Of a DNA stretch of 64,000 nt, positions 31,908-44,100 are shown in pieces. Source of the DNA: UBA7455 sp026713185 (GTDB lineage: Bacteria; Pseudomonadota; Gammaproteobacteria; Pseudomonadales; Azotimanducaceae); assembly GCA_963665785.1 (NCBI GenBank), contig OY762456.1:620001-684000 (forward strand). The letters run 5' to 3'. Under the pieces are notes generated by a model. It saw only the letters and a list, made by a program, of their open reading frames with translations. It ran no database searches and was not told the origin of the DNA. The translations under genes and the position numbers were made by a program. Numbering within the stretch: position 1 is the stretch's first letter; the number at the start of each line of letters is the position of its first letter.

Positions 31908-33254
31908 TTGTCCTCTACAAGAATTACCATGCCAAGACTATTGATCTTTATTGCTGCCTGTTTTTTTGTTTCTTCCAGTGGCGGGGATGTTCCCAAACAG
32001 ACTTCTGTGGAAACTCAACACAATCAAGGGAGTTTAGAACCTGCGATGACCACAACTCAAGAATTGGCTTTTGGAAGTCCGGAAGAGGTCGGTATGTCTG
32101 CTGAACGACTGAAAAAGATAGATGACCTTGTACAGGAATACATAGATGCAGGTCGTATTCAGGGAGTCGTCATTGGCGTCACCCGACGTAACAAGGTGGT
32201 CTACATGGAGGCTCACGGCGTCATTGATAAACTGACCCAGAGGCCCATGCAGAAGGACTCGTTGTTTCATATGGTCTCCTCTACCAAACCGGTGCTCGGT
32301 GTGGCGGCAATGATGATGATTGAAGAAGGTTTGATCAGCCCGGAAGACCCGGTTGAAAAGTACATTCCTGAATTCAAGGGGATTCAGGTGGCTGTTTCCA
32401 GTAAACCGGTAGACAAAAAAGTCAAAGATAAAAATAAATCCAAAAACAAAATAGAAAAACAGAAGGTTCCCGATCATCAACTTGTGGATGTGAAACGGCC
32501 CCTGACAATTCACGATCTGTTGACTCATACTGCCGGTCTGCGGACAGGCGGGTTGGGGTCTGCCGTTTCCAACCTCGACAGACCCGGCGAGTCAGATACC
32601 CTTGCTTCCTGGGTCCCCAGGGTGGGAGCTGGACCACTGGATTTCCAACCCGGTACGCGCTGGGCATACAGTGGTACCGTCGGGCTGGATGTGGTGGCAC
32701 GAATAATCGAGATCGTATCGGACACGCCGTTTAATGAGTTTGTTCAGAAACGTATCTTTGATCCGCTGGACATGAAGGACACACACTGGATTGTGCCGGA
32801 AGACAAGCTGGATCGGATGCCGGTCAACAGTAATGACAAAGGACCCTGGATAAAATCCCCCAACTATTTCTCGGGTTCCCTTGGCCTGAAAAGCACGGCA
32901 CGAGACTATATGCACTTTGAACAGATGCTGGCTAACCAGGGAACCCTGTTTGGCCATCGACTCCTCAAGCCTGAGTCCGTTGCCATGATGTCAACCAATC
33001 AAGTGGGGAATCTGTTCAACGAAACTGGCAAGGGAGGTTCTGGACGTGGGTTCGGTTATACAGTGGGTATTACCATGAATCCTGAGCAAGCCGGAGATGG
33101 TCGATTGGCTGGTGCATTTGGCTGGGGCGGGGCTGCAGGTACCGTGTCCTGGACGACACCTGGAGAGGAACTGACGTTCGTGTACATGGTTCAGCAACCA
33201 ACAGATTTACCCTGGAAAATCGCAGAAGTGGTCAGGGATGCTATTGAGGACTGA
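31908..33254 (+). CDS. Exported beta-lactamase-fold serine hydrolase, possible lipoprotein
   Basis: 448 residues from a TTG at 31908, or 441 from the ATG at 31929. The N-terminal hydrophobic stretch ends in IAAC, a possible lipobox. From the TTG the Cys is residue 18, a normal lipoprotein length; from the ATG it would be too short. The active site has Ser124/Lys127 in MVSSTKPVLG, the YSGTVGLDVVARI motif and the closing FGWGGAAGTVSWTTPGEE. A Lys-rich insert (about 163-182) sits between the first two motifs. Related to the cytoplasmic enzyme at 15873-17117. Likely a periplasmic esterase or peptidase. Confidence 0.83.
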   Translation: MSSTRITMPRLLIFIAACFFVSSSGGDVPKQTSVETQHNQGSLEPAMTTTQELAFGSPEEVGMSAERLKKIDDLVQEYIDAGRIQGVVIGVTRRNKVVYMEAHGVIDKLTQRPMQKDSLFHMVSSTKPVLGVAAMMMIEEGLISPEDPVEKYIPEFKGIQVAVSSKPVDKKVKDKNKSKNKIEKQKVPDHQLVDVKRPLTIHDLLTHTAGLRTGGLGSAVSNLDRPGESDTLASWVPRVGAGPLDFQPGTRWAYSGTVGLDVVARIIEIVSDTPFNEFVQKRIFDPLDMKDTHWIVPEDKLDRMPVNSNDKGPWIKSPNYFSGSLGLKSTARDYMHFEQMLANQGTLFGHRLLKPESVAMMSTNQVGNLFNETGKGGSGRGFGYTVGITMNPEQAGDGRLAGAFGWGGAAGTVSWTTPGEELTFVYMVQQPTDLPWKIAEVVRDAIED

Positions 33255-33278
33255 AATTCATCAGTCATACAAACGGCC

Positions 33279-33324
33279 ATCGTTGTACAGTTTCGACTAA
33301 TATCGTTGTACAGTTTCCACTAAT
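33279..33324. repeat. Two tandem 23-bp repeats
   Basis: ATCGTTGTACAGTTTCGACT plus AAT occurs twice head to tail (33279-33301 and 33302-33324) with one mismatch. Non-coding. Confidence 0.8.
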
Positions 33325-33335
33325 AATGAGGCCAG

Positions 33336-33420
33336 GGGCAGTATGCAAGAACGCCAAGTGCAGTATACAAGAACGCCAAGGGTAGTATACAAGAACGCCA
33401 AGGGCAGTATACAAAAACGC
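33336..33420. repeat. Four tandem 22-bp repeats ending in a stop codon
   Basis: Units at 33336, 33358, 33380 and a partial one at 33402 share AGTATACAAGAACGCCAA. The last runs into the stop codon (33420-33422) of the minus-strand SDR gene. There is no spacer between units, so this is a minisatellite, not CRISPR. Each unit carries the palindrome GTATAC (first copy GTATGC). Confidence 0.8.
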
Positions 33421-34475
33421 TAGTCACGAACAACGGGTTCTATCCCGGCGACTGTCAGCAGAGATTCAACGCAGTCCCGCAATGATTCCTCGAACGGTCT
33501 GAAAGTCACACCGGTGACCGCTCTCATACGCTCGTTGCGAAGATCACATTGTGCCCATATGGCGCGGTACTTCTGCTCGCGGGCCTGAAGTTTTTCAGGA
33601 TGGACTTCCACCGGTGCGGTAACCTTGAAGTTGAGCTCTGGCAATACGGAATCAATACCGGCACAAACATCTTCGACGTTGATGCACTCGGTTGACCAGG
33701 CAATATAGCGCTCGCCGTTTTTAACATGGACGCTTTCAAGCAGCCCAATGTGGCATGCGGCATCATCGCGAACATCAACCGGTGTCCAGGGACGGTATAC
33801 CCAGGTCTGGTCGTAGTTACCCAGCAACATGGCCTCAATATGATGTTGCCAGGGGCCACGATCTTTCTGATGCGGTGCCTGGATCGGTCCAACATTGTCT
33901 GCCGGACAGCAGGTAATCGAATCCCAGGCGCCGTTTTTCTCTGCTGCTTCGGAAAATGAATTCTCCGCGATGATCTTACCCATCGAGTAACCCTGGCGGT
34001 CGGGTGTTCTTCTGGGATTCAGATCGTCTGGAAATCGGTCCTCATAGAGCACTGGCCTGCGTACGAGTTCATCCAGGTCCATTTCTGACATAACCGCCGC
34101 GACACTGGATGTGACCACAACACGATTAACGGTTTCAGACTGATTCACGCTGTTAATAATGTGATCGCACACCTTTTTCACGTATTCATGATCTTCGTAG
34201 GTGCTGATGTGAGATACATGGGCAACACCGTTGCAACCCTTGAAAATGTCGTCGAAGCATCCGGCATTATCGAGATCTGCGGAATGTAAAGTCAGACGAC
34301 CCGAAGCATAACCAGGCATCTGTCGCAAGAAGTCAGTTCTTTCAGCGTCGTTTATATCACGCACACAGGCCCTGACGCGATAGCCTTTATCCAGCAATAA
34401 ACGAACAACCCAGCTGCCTATGAAACCGGCAGCGCCGGTAACCGCAACCGTTCCGCCCTTGGGAATGGGAGCCAT
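33420..34475 (-). CDS. Extended SDR, NAD(P)-dependent epimerase/reductase
   Basis: 351 residues. The dinucleotide-binding turn VTGAAGFIGSWVV is at 13-25, with Ser123/Ser124 in VVTSSVAAV and the catalytic Tyr163/Lys167 in QGYSMGKIIAE. This places it among dihydroflavonol reductase-like SDRs. It shares its layout with the 3403-4512 protein (both carry GYxVRACxRD after the first strand) but is clearly diverged. Its stop codon is embedded in the tandem repeats, so the 3' end may be recent. Substrate unknown. Confidence 0.85.
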   Translation of the reverse strand: MAPIPKGGTVAVTGAAGFIGSWVVRLLLDKGYRVRACVRDINDAERTDFLRQMPGYASGRLTLHSADLDNAGCFDDIFKGCNGVAHVSHISTYEDHEYVKKVCDHIINSVNQSETVNRVVVTSSVAAVMSEMDLDELVRRPVLYEDRFPDDLNPRRTPDRQGYSMGKIIAENSFSEAAEKNGAWDSITCCPADNVGPIQAPHQKDRGPWQHHIEAMLLGNYDQTWVYRPWTPVDVRDDAACHIGLLESVHVKNGERYIAWSTECINVEDVCAGIDSVLPELNFKVTAPVEVHPEKLQAREQKYRAIWAQCDLRNERMRAVTGVTFRPFEESLRDCVESLLTVAGIEPVVRD

Positions 34476-34571
34476 ATGAACCTCGAATCATTGTTTGGGA
34501 ACAGAGCGAAGCAGAATAATCAAACTGACCGGACATGTCCATTCGAGGTAAAAAGGTGCAGCGTTGCCAGG

Positions 34572-37500
34572 TCAATTCTCGAAATCTACGTGGACAGTGT
34601 AGGCCCCAGGTCTCGAAAAGAGTTCATGGACCCTGACGTAGTAAGTTCCGGCGTCCACATCCCGGACAATCTGGAAGTTGTAGCCCGCACCACTATTGCT
34701 GTTGCTCGCAACGAGGTCGCCGTCCTCGTCAAGCAGTCTCCCTTCTGAATTGATCCACCCCCCCGAGTGGACCGTCAGTTGGCCTGACTCCTCCAGCACA
34801 ATGCGAAAGTAGTCCTCATCATCCGGATTGAGCCAGCCCGTGGTCACGGACGGAACCTCCACGGACGTTGCTTCGTCGACTGAATCGCCATGGTCGTCCT
34901 GAATCAGGATATTGCTGGTGTACTGTCCCGCCTCCTCGTCTACCTCTATCTCGGCCACCAGGCGGTAATGCCCAGGTTCCTCAGGAGTATGTGGGCAGAT
35001 TTCGCCCATCGCCGCGGTCCCCGGCACATCAGTCCACTGCCAGTCCGCGTTGGCACGCATTTGCCACTTCGAGCTTCTAACCGTGTAAGTGACCCCGCTG
35101 TGCTCCAGGTCGTCCACGTCGATGCATTCCGCGCTATCCATCTCCGTGGCGAAGGAGACCAGTCCGGACGAAACCTTGAGTATGTCCAGCAGTAAATAGG
35201 GATCTTCCGGTTCGACGCCGGCGCCTACTCGTTCGAACGCGACGATACCGTGCTGGTAACTGGATACGTAGACATGGCGACCATCCGGACTGGACGCCAG
35301 TCCGTTTGGAGTGCCAAATAACGGCACCCGGTTGCCGAACCTGTCTGGCTGGCCGTTGGCCAATAGATCTATTTCACCCTGCTGAAGTTCGATCCCTGCG
35401 GCGACGCTTGTGCCGAATACGTCCACGGCAGAAGTTCCGGGCCTTCCCGCCGCAAATTCGAAAGGACGTGCCAGGGACTGGGATAACTCGGCGCTTTGCA
35501 GCAGCGAAACGCTGACAGCGCTTCCCGACGGAGCGCCATTATGAACATCGTTCATGGCAGTGGAGCCGCTGGATCTCCGTATCACGAACAGGTGTTTGTT
35601 ATCTGCGAGCGCCAAAGTGTCCAAATCCCTGATTTCCCTCCAGTACCGGGTGAACCCCACTCTGCTCAGAGAACCATTTTCCTGATCGCGTCGAAAAGTG
35701 CGAACATGGGAAGTGGCATCCAGATACACCGCATAGACGTAATCACCGTTTTGCGAGATCGCAGCGTCCTTGATTCCGGTTATCTGTGTCGTTGCTTCGT
35801 AGCTTAAACCATCTTCTCCGATCGAGAAGACCTCGATCCCCATTTCGGGTACGACCCGGTAAAGGAAAGCGCCATCGGGATCCAGGAACAGGCGTCTCCC
35901 GCAACTCGCCGGATCTCCCTCGACCATCAGATCGCTGCCTACGATGTCGTCGGTCGCATCGCTTCCAACGTAGACCCGCCATGTCCCGCAACGGTTCGCG
36001 ATCAGCCGATCCCGCTCTGTATCGTACACCAGCAGACTTCCCGCAAGATCGTCGTCTATGGATTCGCCGTTTGTGAGCTCCCCTGTAGCAGTGTCGCGCT
36101 CAAACACGGTCAGACCAACCGGAGAGACGGTGTAAAGTTCGCTGCCATCCTCTACGATAGCCAGACTGCCCGCATCGATCAACAGGACCGCATTTCCCTG
36201 CGTGTCTTTAGTGTCTGCGAACGATCCAAAGTATTTAAGCCAGGCTGGAGCGTCCACTGGCGTCCAATAGAGCCCAAAGTCGCCGCCATAAGTGCTGTCC
36301 ACTGTGCTCGCCTGAATTGCATATTGTTTTCCCGGCTCGGTGCGGAATACAACCTTTCCGTCGCGGTCACGGGAAATCTCGCGCAACGATCCTGTTGCGT
36401 CAATCTCATAGACAACAAGCGAGGGCTGATCGGCAGTGGTATAGAACTGGTACCAGCCGGGTGTTGGAGCCTCGTAGGTCCACCACAGACTCGAGTGTCC
36501 CAGTTGATCGGCGAGTTCCCCCGCCGCGGTCGTGGCGTAAGCGTTCGATGCAAAGGTCAAACCCCTGGTGCTTCCAAGAGCAATCGCTCCTTCGAGTTCG
36601 TCATTACGAGGTGTCAATCCCCGGAATAGCCGGCCAGATGCGGATGGCGATGTGTAGGCGCCGTAGTCACCGGCAGGCCAGCCCACGGACAGCCAATATT
36701 GTTCGTCTTCCACGGCGGCAAATGAGAATTCACGGGAGGTGACGCCCGGTCCTGTACTCCCCAGGAGTTCAAGACTGTCCAGGGCATCGCCCGCGAATGC
36801 GGCTACCTTTAGTTCGGTCCAGATTGAGTCCAGTTTCCATGTGAATCGTCCGGTATTCGGCGCGGTCCAGGTCCACCACCTTGTGCGAACACCCGATGCT
36901 ACCGGTTCGCCAGGTTCTACGGTGTGGCCGCCGAGGCTGAAAAACACTCCCGAGTTGCTGGCTTGTGCAAAGTGGTCTCCCGGGTCCGGTGACCATTCCA
37001 CCTTCTCCCACGACATGTCGTAGGAACCGCCAGAAACGTAGGCGTTGGGGGAGGCAACCGCGATCCGGTACTCGTCACCGCTACGAGCAGTAAAAGTCGC
37101 CATCGTGGTTGGGAACCCGGAAACGAGCCGGAGATCAGCCACCTCCGTGCCCGTAAATGCAGCTATACGCAGGAGATGATCCGTGTCAATTTCGAACCGC
37201 CAGGAGCCGTCCTCCGGTGCTGTCCACCGGTACCAGGTCGTCGCTGCGGCTGGGCCTAACGATTCTCCCGACTCCAGTGTGGCGCCCAGGTTGGTTCCCT
37301 CGACGCTGCCATCGGAATCCATCAACACTTCCGCGGCCGAGAAGTCATCGTTGCCCGGCCGGGATCCCTGACGCCAGCGCAAAACCATCGGCGCCGATGG
37401 TCCGCCGTGAGCTACACGGATACGGTAAGTGTCCCCCTCTTCGACAAAAAGAACGGCTTCAGTGAAGATGTTGCGCCTTACAGGGTTACCCTCCGCTGTA

Positions 37501-40500
37501 ATGGACACGAGTTCCGACCGCCGGTTGGACACGATGTGGTCAAGATCTGTGATGCGGTCACCCCGATAGACATCGAGATATGCTTCCATGGACGCTCTTG
37601 ATGTCGACGCGACACTGAACTGGACCAGATCGGTCGACGGCGCGGTCCACTCGTACCAGAGTGAGCCGAGTGGGCGCCCGTAATCCGGATGAAGTGCGGG
37701 TTCTCCCACCTCGGGGGTAGCGCGCAGGAGGTCGACCGTCATCGAACCTTCTGCCGTGTCAAGCAACTCGGCATTTGCGAAGTCGTCGTTCGTTGAAACC
37801 TCTGCAGGGTTGCCGGTTTCAGTATCGGAGTCCGAACCGGGTGGCAAAACGGCTACCGCGTGCGACGCGCCGCGCGCATTCCAGGCGCTGGTTGTCAGAT
37901 ACAGATGCACCGGTTTCTCTCCAGAATAGGTGACATCAAGGGTAACCGTCTGATTTTCGCCAACGGCAACCTCGCCGAGTGAGATCCTTGTCGCCATTGC
38001 CACCGGACTACGTCTTTGGTTGCGTGGTAAGTCCCCGGGAACTCTCACCACCATACTCGCATTCCTGGTCAGGCCATCTTCCCGTTCTGCGCTTGCGCCC
38101 GTTACTGTGAGCGCATCACAGTCCGTACCCTCACCCCGGCATTCGAAATGCAGTTGTGCGCCGGCGGCCACGTAGGCATCCGTCGTCACCTCCACCGCAA
38201 CTTCCAACCTGCGTTGATCCCCGCTCTCGTTCAACATCGTTTCCTCGACGGCCATCGCCAGGTTCGGTGTGGATGCCCCCCGTATCACCGTCCAGGAAAC
38301 AGCCGCCTTCGGTGGCGCCGTGTATACCCGCCGTGGCACAATCTTGGCCCGGTAGGTTCCCGGCTCGGGATTGCGTACGATGATCCACTCCACGTTGTCG
38401 ATTCGCGACACCGAGGACTGCTCGCCGCACGGGCCGTCGTCGCAGTCGGCGCCCCTGTCAAGCCAGAGGTCCAGGTCGTTCAGCACCGGGGTTGCGATCG
38501 CCTCTGTAGGCGGCTCATCCCAGGTCAATACCACGTCGAGGCGGCTGGCGCCTTCCGGCACCTCGATGTCCGTATAGGTGTAATTGCTCTCGTCCTCGAC
38601 CACTGCCACCGCTCCCCCGCCGACCCAGCCATCGGCCTGGTTACGGTCGCGAACGGCCATGCGAGCGGAAGCCTTGCCCAGACCATAGAGCGCCTGCAAA
38701 TTACCCGGTCCGCTGGTGTTGGTCGATGGGAACATCGCCGTTTCCTCCAGCCAGGCGTCGGGTCGAACGGCGCTCGCCATGAGTCGCGCTCGGGCGAGGG
38801 CGGGCTGACTCTGATATTCCGGTTTGGCATCCAAAAGCAGCGCCGCCACGCCGGCTACGGAGGGAGTTGCCATACTGGTGCCGCTATCACAGATGTATCC
38901 AGCCCCCTTGCTGTTGCCTTCAGCAGAGCAGACCCCGACGCCGGTCGCAACAACCTGCGGCGTCAGCCTGCCGTCGCCGGTGGGCCCGTGACTGCTGAAA
39001 GGCGCCACTTCGCCATCGTCAAAGACGGCGCCGACAGACAGCGAGTTCTTGGCGGCCGCATAGTTCGAGAACCCTTCCGTTCCTGTGTTCGACTGTGCAA
39101 CAACGTAAAGCTGGCGGTGCCCCCAGACCGTGGCGTCGAGTTTGCGTGTATTGATCCCACGACCAACAAATATCTTTGAACTGCCCCCCAGACTCATGTT
39201 GACAATCAAGGGCCGAACCTTGTCGGAACCCTCGCAGTTGGATTCTTCAGCCAGGAAATCCATGGCGCGATTGACCACATCCTCAAGGATGAAGGGGTAC
39301 TGAATATAGTTGTAGTGGGTCAATTTCGCGAAACGGATGTGCTGAACAGAAGGCGCCATACCCGCGAAGCGTGGCGATAGAAAGCCGTTACCCACAATAG
39401 TGCCGGTCACATGGGTGCCGTGACCGTATGCGTCGACCCAGAGATCCTGGTCGTTACTGGATGGGTCCCGCCAAAACAGATTGACGCCACATATGCTTGT
39501 CCGGTGCTCTGAGATGTCCGGGTGGTTGACGTTGAGTCCGGAGTCCATCACGCCGATGGGCACCGAGGCTCCGCCGGCACCGGTGAAGATCCCCGGCAAG
39601 TCCCCGTAAAGACGCAGGGTATCAGCCCCATGGCAGGCACGGCGGTATCGTGGTTGAGCCTGACCACTCCGATCGGTTCGATAGCCAATACGAAGTCCGC
39701 CGTGGCAAGTGAATCGAGAACAAGACGAGTGACATTGGCCGTGTAGACCCGCACAGAGGGATCATATCTGCCGACGATCGCGCCGAGGGCTTCCAACTCC
39801 CGACGCCACCGACCATCCACATCGTTCGCCATCAGCGTAACAAAGACTGGCGTGGGTTCGCCACCCGGTAATTCTACTGACGGGTCTTCGAATGCCCGAA
39901 GTTTTGCTTCCACCGGCAGCGCGCCCAACCCGTCGACTTCCGGCAACGCGGCGATCGCCGCCAGGCGCCCTGCGTCTCCTGGCAATTGCGCGCGAAGCAG
40001 GCGTCCTGCGGAGCCGACAATCTTGACACCGGCGCCTTCAACCAATTTCGCCAGGTCGGCCCGCCGCATGTCCCCTGCCAATCGTATCCATCCGAACGAC
40101 CAACCGCGTCCGGTCGCAGCAGCCTGGGCTACCAGCTTCTCGATCGCGGTCGGGGACCCAAGCCAGTCCAGGCCGTCGTCTACCTGATGGCTGTCGTCGC
40201 CATGATCCCTGATGGCTGCCTTGTTCATCTCTCCATTGAAGCCGACCAGCGAGTAGCCATCCGGAAGAGTTTGAGATCGGTAGTCATTCGCCTCTTGTGA
40301 ACCAGCGTCCTGGATGGCCAGCGGTGCTGCCTCCACTACGGGCGGCGGCAGCATGCCACGGCTTTCCTCGGCTATGCGGGCTACGGCGTCCGAGCGGATT
40401 TCATCCCACGAAGTCTTCGAAGGAGTCACCACATCGCTGGTCACCCCGGGCGTTTCTTTCAACAAGAGGAAAAGGATAATGCTGGCGACGATAGCCATCG

Positions 40501-40600
40501 CCCCGACGCCGAACACCCACAGGAGTCTCGTCTCGATCGAGCCAACCGGCAACGATTTCCTGAAGGGTATCGTTACCCTTGCTGAGGACTTAACCCTCAA
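34572..40600 (-). pseudogene. Giant S8 subtilase, frameshifted (copy 1)
   Basis: Two frames (40600-39548 and 39599-34572) together encode one subtilase of about 2000 residues. The first has a membrane anchor (VFGVGAMAIVASIILFLLL) and a propeptide ending HDTAVPAMG. The second starts PGIFTGAGGAS and holds the triad: Asp in GVMDSGLN, His in YGHGTHVTG, Ser in DSGTSMATP. The intact paralog at 44913 reads through this join. Four Cs at 39626-39629, where five would keep frame, explain the break. After the protease come repeated WYEWTAP/WYRWTAP modules, a propeller-like part and a C-terminal PPC-type domain (DEDYFRIVLEESGQL). It would be anchored or exported and cut peptides outside. Could be a sequencing error. 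Confidence 0.85.
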
Positions 40601-40999
40601 AGGGCACTTCGCGAGCGTATTGGCGCCACGTGCATTGGTGCACCGAGTACAACACTATAAAGGTAGAAAGGGTCATATCGTCTTCCGTTATCAATGGGAA
40701 TTTACTGTATAACATTAATTTAACAATGTACATTAAGATGAAAAGGGGACATTTTAACTTTGGTTTGACACGTGGGAACAGACGGACGGTTGACAGTTGG
40801 TAGTGCGAGATGTAGATTAGCCTTAAACGTATTGTACGCTCGACGGAGTGGTCGGATGACGGATTCGGGAGAGAGCATGAAGGATTCAGCGGGGATCACA
40901 GCGACAGCCCACTCTTTTCGGGGCTGCGGTCTTGCGGTGTGGGTAAAGACCCCGATTGGCGAGAACCACTTGACATTCTCGAATGACGCAACCTCCATA
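40601..40999. other. Intergenic region between the divergent subtilase and CARDB genes
   Basis: About 400 bases with no supported gene. It is AT-rich to about 40745, then holds a 27-bp sequence repeated at 51198 and a TTGACA at 40970-40975 followed, 20 bases on, by CATAAT (40996-41001). That is a weak possible promoter for the gene beyond the pentamer repeat. A plus-strand frame from 40772 passes through the repeat but ends at 41188 and has no protein-like features. Confidence 0.5.
40744..40770. repeat. 27-bp repeat, left copy
   Basis: AGGGGACATTTTAACTTTG followed by a TTTGACA tail; the same sequence with two changes lies in direct orientation at 51198-51224. It resembles an IS end, but no matching transposase is present here. 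Confidence 0.7.
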
Positions 41000-41005
41000 A
41001 TGTTG

Positions 41006-41100
41006 CCGAGCCGAGCCGAGCCGAGCCGAGCCGAGCCGAGCCGAGCCGAGCCGAGCCGAGCCGAGCCGAGCCGAGCCGAGCCGAGCCGAGCCGAGCCGAG
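41006..41100. repeat. Pentanucleotide microsatellite (CCGAG)19
   Basis: Nineteen perfect head-to-tail copies of CCGAG, 95 bases with no interruption. The array ends one base into the GTG that opens the large CARDB frame. A unit of five changes the frame with every gain or loss. An ATG at 41000 runs through the array in another frame and meets a stop at 41188; one added unit would place it in frame with the 1247-residue protein. Confidence 0.95.
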
Positions 41101-44100
41101 TGAGCGCGGCCTGGCGGCGCCGTCTTCGGTCGGCTTCCGCGCCCGAACCATCTCGCGGCAGACGCCGCGCCGCTTCGACAGCGGGTGACCTGCATCCAAT
41201 CGCAGCACTGACCGGAGAAGTCAGCACCTGCCTGCGATGTTGTTTTGCCACCGTGCTTCTTTGGCTCACGGCGTCCGCGAACGGCGCGCCGGAAGTGACT
41301 CTGGTGGAGATTACCGGCGCACCCTTTGCCGTGGCCGCGACGGCCGAGGCCCCCCATGACGGCCAATCGGCGCCGTTCTTTCCCGCGGCGGGTCATGCAC
41401 GCGGCTGGCAGGGCTTCTTGCGCATCGCGAACCACGATCGGGAGTCCGGCACTCTCTCCATCCACGCCATCGACGATGGCGGCACGAAATATGGACCGGT
41501 GGAGATCGGCATCGATGCGGGAGAGACGATCCACGTCAACTCGGACGATCTTGAGGACGGGAATGCGGCCAAGGGGCTGGTCGGAAGCACGGGGAGCCCG
41601 CGCCAGGGCGACTGGCGCCTGGAGGTCCGGAGTGGCCTGCGGCTGGAAATCCTGTCCTTCGTGCGCACCTCGGACGGTTTCGTCACGCCGATGCACGCCG
41701 TCGCGCCGCTGGATGCCGCGGCTTCGCTGAAGTACCGGGTCGTCAACTTCAACCCGGGCCGGAACCTCGATCAGGAGAGCCTTTTGCGGCTGGTCAACCG
41801 GACTGCCCGCGAGGCGGCAGTGGTGGTCGAAGCCGTGGATGACACAGGGATGCGCGGCGGGCGCGTTCGGCTTGCCGTGCCGGCTGGCGCGTCCCGCACG
41901 CTCGGCGCCATGGAACTGGAACAGGGCGGGGATTTCGAGGGTTCGTTCGGCACCGGGAGTGGGAAGTGGCGGCTGGAGGTCTGGTCCGACGTGCCGATCG
42001 CGGTCCTGAGCCTGCTGGCGACCCCGAGCGGCCACCTCACCAACTGGTCCGCGACGCCGGGGCCGTCCGGTGGTGCATTGCGTCCCGCGCCGCCGTCCGT
42101 GTCGGTGGTGTCCCCGATGCTTATGGAAGCCGAGTGGGTCGGCAGTTTCGAGGGTGTGTTCGCGTCGTTCGACCTGTCGGTGAAGTACCGGGAGGGCGAC
42201 GAGTGGGAACTGTTCCTGGGGTGCGTGGATTTCACCGGATCCTACGGCAGCACCACGCAGCGCCTGACGGCAGCGATCTCGCTCGGTGCGCCGGTGGAGG
42301 TCGGCCGTGTCCTGTGGGTCCGCTATCGGCACCGCAACGAGGACTTCTGCTTTTCCGACCAGTCCTCGCCGGGTGCGTGGTCGCATACGGGAGAGGCGTT
42401 GGTCCGCGACGCCGGCGTTGCGCCGACCCGGAACCCGGACCTTGTCGTCCTGGCGCCATCGGTAGACGATCCGGCGCCGGACGCGGACGGGAAGTTCACT
42501 CTGAGCGCCACGGTCTGGAACGCGGGGGACGGACGCACTGCGGCGACGACGCTCCGCTACTACCGGTCGTCGAACCGGACGATATCCACGAACGACATGG
42601 AGGTGGGCGTGGACGCGATTGGCGGGCTCCAGGTTGAGGCCGAGAGCAGCGAGGAGATCACACTGACCGCCCCGCCGGAATCCGGCGCCTATCACTACGG
42701 TGCCTGCGTCGACGCGGTCTCGGGCGAGACGAACACGGCCAACAACTGCTCCGACGGCGTGAAGGTCGAGGTCGCCGGCGACAGAGAGGGAGATGCTCCC
42801 GATCTCGTCGTCGAGGTTCCGTCCGTGGACGATGCGACCCCGGATCGCGGCGGGTCGATCACCTTCAGCGCAACCGTCCGGAACCGGGGGGATGGACGGT
42901 CGGGTTCAACGACGTTGCGCTACTACCGGTCGGCGGACTCCCGGATCTCCAGCAGCGATGCGCTGGTGGGCGTGGACGCGGTCGACGGACTCCCGGCAGC
43001 GGGAACGGGCGCGGAGTCGATCCCGCTCACCGTTCCGTCGCGGCCCGGCACGTACTACTACGGCGCCTGCGTGGAGGCCGTGCCCGGCGAGAGCAGGAGC
43101 TACAACAACTGTTCCGACGGGGTGACGGTGGAAGTCTCCGGCGGGGGCTCGGGGGTACCCGACCTCGTGGTCGAGTCCGCTGCGGTGGACGACGCCACAC
43201 CGGAGGGTCGCGAGTCGTTCACGTTCAGCGCGACCGTGAGGAACCGGGGCGACGGACAGTCGAGTTCGACGACGTTGCGCTACTACCGGTCGGCGGACTC
43301 CCGGATCTCCTCGCAGGATGCCGAGGTCGGGGCGGACGCCGTCCGCGAACTCGTGGCCGAAGGGGCGAGCGAGGAGTCGATCATGTTGACCGCGCCGAGG
43401 TCCGGGACGTACTACTACGGCGCCTGCGTCGACGCGGTGTCCGCGGAAACCGACTCCGGCAACAACTGCTCCGGCGGCATACGCGTCGAGGTGGCAGGGG
43501 ACGAGGAAGACGCGCCCGACCTCGTGGTCGAGTCCGCTTCCGTGGACGACGCCGCACCAGCTCCCGGGGGATCGTTCACGTTCAGCGCGACGGTCCGCAA
43601 CCGGGGCGACGGTTCCTCGGGGTCGACGACCCTGCGCTACTACCGGTCGACGGACTCGTCGATCTCCTCGGGCGACACCGCGGCCGGAACGGACTTCGTG
43701 GGCAGCCTTTCGACGTCCGCGACCAGCGACGAGTCGATCCGGCTGACCGCCCCGTCGAGCGCGGGCACGTACTACTACGGCGCCTGCGTGGACTCGGTGT
43801 CCGGCGAGTCCGCCTCGACGAACAACTGCTCCGACGCGGTGAAGGTCGAGGTGGGCGGCAACGGCGGAGGCGGCGCACCCGACGTGGTGGTCGAGTCGCC
43901 GTCGGTCGACGACGACACGCCGGCAGCGGGAGCGTCGTTCACGTTCAGCGCAACCGTGCGCAACCGCGGCGACGGGCGATCCGCGGCGACGACCCTGCGC
44001 TACTACCGCTCGTCGAATTCGGGCATCTCGACAAGCGACACGGAGGTCGGAACGGACTCCGTCGGCGGCCTTTCGACGTCCGCGACGAGTGCCGAGTCGA

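Noticed and set aside
33279..33420. CRISPR-like short repeats
   Set aside because: Units are head to tail with no spacers and no cas genes are present.
40772..41188. A plus-strand frame through the pentamer array as a gene
   Set aside because: It is mostly SRAEP repeats with no ribosome site or domain; it matters only as a possible ON-state start.
40896..42695. A 599-residue open frame on the minus strand opposite the CARDB gene
   Set aside because: It is Arg-, Pro- and Gly-rich without domains, as expected of the antisense of GC-rich coding DNA, and passes through the CCGAG repeat.
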